Shown piece by piece: positions 61,115 through 64,000 of a DNA stretch of 64,000 bases. A program made the position numbers and the translations under genes. The stretch covers positions 1-64,000 of the forward strand of contig CAIUWK010000011.1 in assembly GCA_903902855.1 (NCBI GenBank). The letters are read 5' to 3'. Numbering within the stretch: position 1 is the stretch's first letter; each line of letters starts with the position of its first letter. This stretch comes from an uncultured Geobacter sp. Its GTDB lineage: Bacteria > Desulfobacterota > Desulfuromonadia > Geobacterales > CAIOGM01. Below the pieces are notes generated by a model. The model did not search any database. It saw nothing but the letters and a program-made list of their open reading frames with translations, and had not been told where the DNA came from.

Positions 61115-61948
61115 TTACGGTGAGGCCCCGATCATATCATGACGTAACGCGCCCTCCGGACTCTCCACGAGCCGGGGGGCGTTTTTCGTTTCCGAGACAT
61201 CAGGCTCAGGTGCAATGAAACAGCCTCGAAAGGGGTTATGCGTGGAGAGCTTGCTAAAGATGGAATTCTTGCTGAGAAAAGTATAGATGCCGTACACATC
61301 AAAGGAATCGATGATGGGGGTTCCTTCAGTTATGGTGGCGACGATGTCGTCGGGGGATGTCACAAGAACTCCGTCCTGCAATCCCGCAGCGCTCATGCTC
61401 AGCCGCGCACGGGTGAAGCAGAGGAGCGGCTTTACGACCCTCCCTCTCTTGGCGAACGATCTGAAATCCCGTTGCAGGATTGTTGCCTGATTCCTCACCC
61501 CCTCCATGAAGTTGCCGATGGCTCTCGTGTTGTTCAACAGGATGAAATCGTTGGGTTTGTCCAGCTCACCCCGAACCTCTTTAACGCTGATGATATACAC
61601 ACCCGTGGGGCCGATAACGACAAAGTCGGCCTCTATCCCCTGGCGATAAAAGTTTTTCAAGACAATCCATTCCGGCTCCATCCGGGAGAGTTTGTCCAGG
61701 AGAGAGGTTTCTTTATATGGTGTGGGCAACTCCCGACAGGTTATGCCATGACCACTCATTACCGGGCGATTCCCGGTAACGAGTTTGCCCAGGATGTAAT
61801 AAAGGGCCAGTTCCACCATGATAAAAAAGAGTGTAATGGCGGCGATAATGACTTTGAAGTTGGGTGTGGCGATTCCATGCAGGCAGGTCAGGGAAGAGAG
61901 CAGTGCAAAAAGAAGGGCCAGTGCGATATTGAATAATTTAGCAATCAT
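61115..61948 (-). CDS. Membrane-anchored NERD (nuclease-related) domain protein
   Basis: Two N-terminal TM segments; EADFVVIGPTGVYIISVKEVRGEL NERD core. Confidence 0.8.
   Translation of the reverse strand: MIAKLFNIALALLFALLSSLTCLHGIATPNFKVIIAAITLFFIMVELALYYILGKLVTGNRPVMSGHGITCRELPTPYKETSLLDKLSRMEPEWIVLKNFYRQGIEADFVVIGPTGVYIISVKEVRGELDKPNDFILLNNTRAIGNFMEGVRNQATILQRDFRSFAKRGRVVKPLLCFTRARLSMSAAGLQDGVLVTSPDDIVATITEGTPIIDSFDVYGIYTFLSKNSIFSKLSTHNPFRGCFIAPEPDVSETKNAPRLVESPEGALRHDMIGASP
61150..61186 (+). terminator. Intrinsic terminator of pit located inside the 3' end of the convergent NERD gene
   Basis: CGCCCTCCGG-N12-CCGGGGGGCG-TTTTT. Confidence 0.7.
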
Positions 61949-61977
61949 GCTCTCTCCTCAAAATGTTACAGTTTACC

Positions 61978-62027
61978 CGTTCACCCTGAACCCTTCCACC
62001 TTGCTCAGGAGAGCCTGTCGAAGGGTG
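61978..62027. repeat. Decayed copy of a CGTTCACCCTGAGCCTGTCGAAGGGTG-type extragenic palindrome
   Basis: CGTTCACCCTGA ... AGCCTGTCGAAGGGTG interrupted by about 22 nt. Confidence 0.5.
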
Positions 62028-62380
62028 TTTTGCGAGTTCGGAAGATTGGCGCGATTCAAGTGATGAGGTGTATTTGCAAGCGGTCGGCCAAATTCCCGTG
62101 ATAGAGTCCGCCGTAAGTTCTCCGGAGAAAGTGGATGGGCTAATCACGTATAAAAAACAAGTAATTATGAATTTTAGACGCCACGCTATTTATCCGACGA
62201 GCTCCTGGAATTACTTTTTGACATCAGGAATGAGCTTTGCCGCAGCATGTGGGGCGTCAACTTTTTGTCTGAAATACCGGAGAAGAGCTGTTTATGATGA
62301 TGGGAGGTCAAAAAGAATGTTATTGAATCGGTGGGGAGAGAATACATAGTGGAGGTGAGGGGGGCTGCAATCCGTCGAGC

Positions 62381-62860
62381 TTACAGTTCAATATCTTCTC
62401 CCGTTACCTCCATCTCTCGGGTCAGTTCCACTTGTGTCTCATCGTTCTTTCTGAAACGAACCACAAGGTAGTAACAGGCAAAGTAGGCCGTCACAGCCGC
62501 AAGAAAGCCGAGGATGGAACTTCCCAAAAGGAGCGAGGTGGCGTGTCCCTTGAGGTGTTGCCATTCCAAACCCTTGATGTGAAGTGGCTGAGGAGGAAGC
62601 CCCCGGAGAATTCTTCCCAGTTTGTAGCTGATACCCAACGCGGGGAAAACCGTCAAAGGGGTATTGACCCAGGCGCCGGTAATACAGGTCAGTTTGTTGA
62701 GACGGAAGAGGAAGGCGGCCGCAATGGCCAGGGGAGTGTGGATACCGAAGAAGGGGGTGAAGCTGATAAAGACCCCCACGGCAAAGCCGACGGCGATATG
62801 CCCCGGATGGCTGTCCAGGGAAAGAATCTGCTTGATACGTTGCCGCCATTTATTCGTCAT
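62381..62860 (-). CDS. DUF2062 membrane protein
   Basis: SLDSHPGHIAVGFAVGVFISFTPFFGIHTPLAIAAAFLFRLNKL. Confidence 0.88.
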   Translation of the reverse strand: MTNKWRQRIKQILSLDSHPGHIAVGFAVGVFISFTPFFGIHTPLAIAAAFLFRLNKLTCITGAWVNTPLTVFPALGISYKLGRILRGLPPQPLHIKGLEWQHLKGHATSLLLGSSILGFLAAVTAYFACYYLVVRFRKNDETQVELTREMEVTGEDIEL

Positions 62861-64000
62861 GTTCCGGCTCCTGGAGAGATTCCAGATCGAATCCCACGAT
62901 GTTCCGGCTCTCGCGGCTGAACTCCACACCGATGAGGCTTATCGGTTCGCCGGACTCTCGATATTTCTCAGCGTACCCTTTGCTCTTCAACTGCTCCAGC
63001 GCCTTTCCCTGGGGAAAGATCTCCACCACCTTGAATTCAAACAGGTAAATCCGGCGGTTGAAGCGGACCGTCATATCTATCCGCCCCTTGTTGGTGGCGT
63101 CTTCAACAGTTATGTCAAGCCCCAAGGCGGCAAAGTAGCTGTAGAAGATGCTGGCGTAGTATCCCTCGTAACCTGCCATCTGGTTTTTTCTGTACCAGTC
63201 GTGGGGAATGGAAGCGTAGAAGGAGTGGAAATGATCGCGCAATGCCGGAATGTCGTCGGCTTTCAACATATCCAGCAGCCGGAGCCGAATCTCGAAAGAG
63301 TCTCTTTCTTCGCCAAGATAGCCGCCAAGGAGTGCGCTGTTCAGGCTTGTTTCAACTTCATGATTGGGATAGCCGAGGGTGTAAACCCACTGCCCTCGTA
63401 TGGGCTCTTCAACCTTTTTGATAGTCAGATAACCGGTTTGGAATAACAGAGCTTCCGGCGTCATCTGCTCCACATCGAAGGTGGAAAGCAGCGTCATGCT
63501 GCAGCGTAAACCTGCCAGGTCCGGGGTGAAGAATCCTTTCTCCGTCAGATAGTTGACGAGAAAGGTGGGGGTTCCGGTCTCAAACCACCAGGGGCGGAAC
63601 TGGCGTTGGTCAAACAGCAGCAGCAGATCGAAGGGGTTGTAGACCGCATCACCGGTCCAGTTATAACCGTTGTACCAGGCTCTGATCTCGCTGCGATCGA
63701 GCCCTTCCAGCTCGGGGGCAAAGACGGCGTCAAGATCGCTATCGGTATAACCGCAGATGCTGCTGTACCGTTTGTCAAGGGTGATATCTTTCAGGTTATT
63801 GAGCCCGGAGAAGATACTGACCTTGGAAAATTTGCTGACTCCGGTGAGTAAGGCGAACTTGACATGGGCATCGGAATCCTTGATGACGGAATAGAAGTCC
63901 TTCAACCCCTCGCGAATTTGTTTTGCCGCGGTCGGCTCTTCGATTCGGTCCAGTATCGGCTTGTCATACTCGTCGATAAGGATCACCACCCGCTGGCCGG
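62850..64000 (-). CDS. AAA-ATPase-like + PD-(D/E)XK (DUF1703) protein, truncated by the window end
   Basis: VILIDEYDKPILDRI, C-terminal nuclease-like GRIDMTVRFNRRIYLFEFKV; ORF open at base 64000. Confidence 0.85.
   Translation of the reverse strand, partial: GQRVVILIDEYDKPILDRIEEPTAAKQIREGLKDFYSVIKDSDAHVKFALLTGVSKFSKVSIFSGLNNLKDITLDKRYSSICGYTDSDLDAVFAPELEGLDRSEIRAWYNGYNWTGDAVYNPFDLLLLFDQRQFRPWWFETGTPTFLVNYLTEKGFFTPDLAGLRCSMTLLSTFDVEQMTPEALLFQTGYLTIKKVEEPIRGQWVYTLGYPNHEVETSLNSALLGGYLGEERDSFEIRLRLLDMLKADDIPALRDHFHSFYASIPHDWYRKNQMAGYEGYYASIFYSYFAALGLDITVEDATNKGRIDMTVRFNRRIYLFEFKVVEIFPQGKALEQLKSKGYAEKYRESGEPISLIGVEFSRESRNIVGFDLESLQEPEHDE

Noticed and set aside
62068-62349. 93-aa plus-strand ORF between the NERD and DUF2062 genes
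   Set aside because: No RBS, no recognisable domain, lies opposite regulatory sequence; not supportable as a gene.

Overview
The window is a gene-dense, GC-rich chromosomal segment. It is most likely from a Geobacter-like (Desulfuromonadales) bacterium, judging by the parAB-linked split F1Fo operon, the multiheme cytochromes and the sigma54-like promoters. In order it holds: a potassium island (kdpABC, a small secreted protein, kdpDE, kup); an aldo/keto reductase; a minus-strand acetate-type symporter operon; a HAF-repeat/He_PIG surface protein; parAB; an ATP synthase operon (b', b, delta, alpha, gamma, beta, epsilon, without a or c); a solo BTAD/SARP-type regulator; a ferritin-like protein; tatD, doxX, prfC, a CDF transporter and hemG; a kinase-less CheB-CheR-PAS protein; a CbpA-like DnaJ; pckG; a rubredoxin missed by the ORF track; an aminotransferase; an RND efflux pair; a three-gene M/Vsr/HNH restriction-modification cassette; a 9-heme c/b + 4-heme + Fe-S + NrfD redox module; a DUF2339-like membrane protein; a 7-heme NapC/ImcH-like cytochrome; a DAHP synthase; a PhoU-like/Pit phosphate pair; a NERD protein; DUF2062; and a truncated AAA/PD-(D/E)XK protein. 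The strongest unannotated signals are: (1) a 32-codon leader peptide with an F-W-Y-G-F-Y-F run and competing hairpins upstream of DAHP synthase; (2) intergenic heptanucleotide arrays with different unit sequences, often just after stop codons and often with an inverted heptad partner; (3) REP-like hairpins at two kdp junctions that carry the stop codon; (4) the M-V-R cassette whose HNH enzyme has an internally duplicated N-terminal domain; (5) a promoter, structured leader and intrinsic terminator ahead of the ImcH-like cytochrome. No tRNA, rRNA, CRISPR array, transposase or prophage was recognised.
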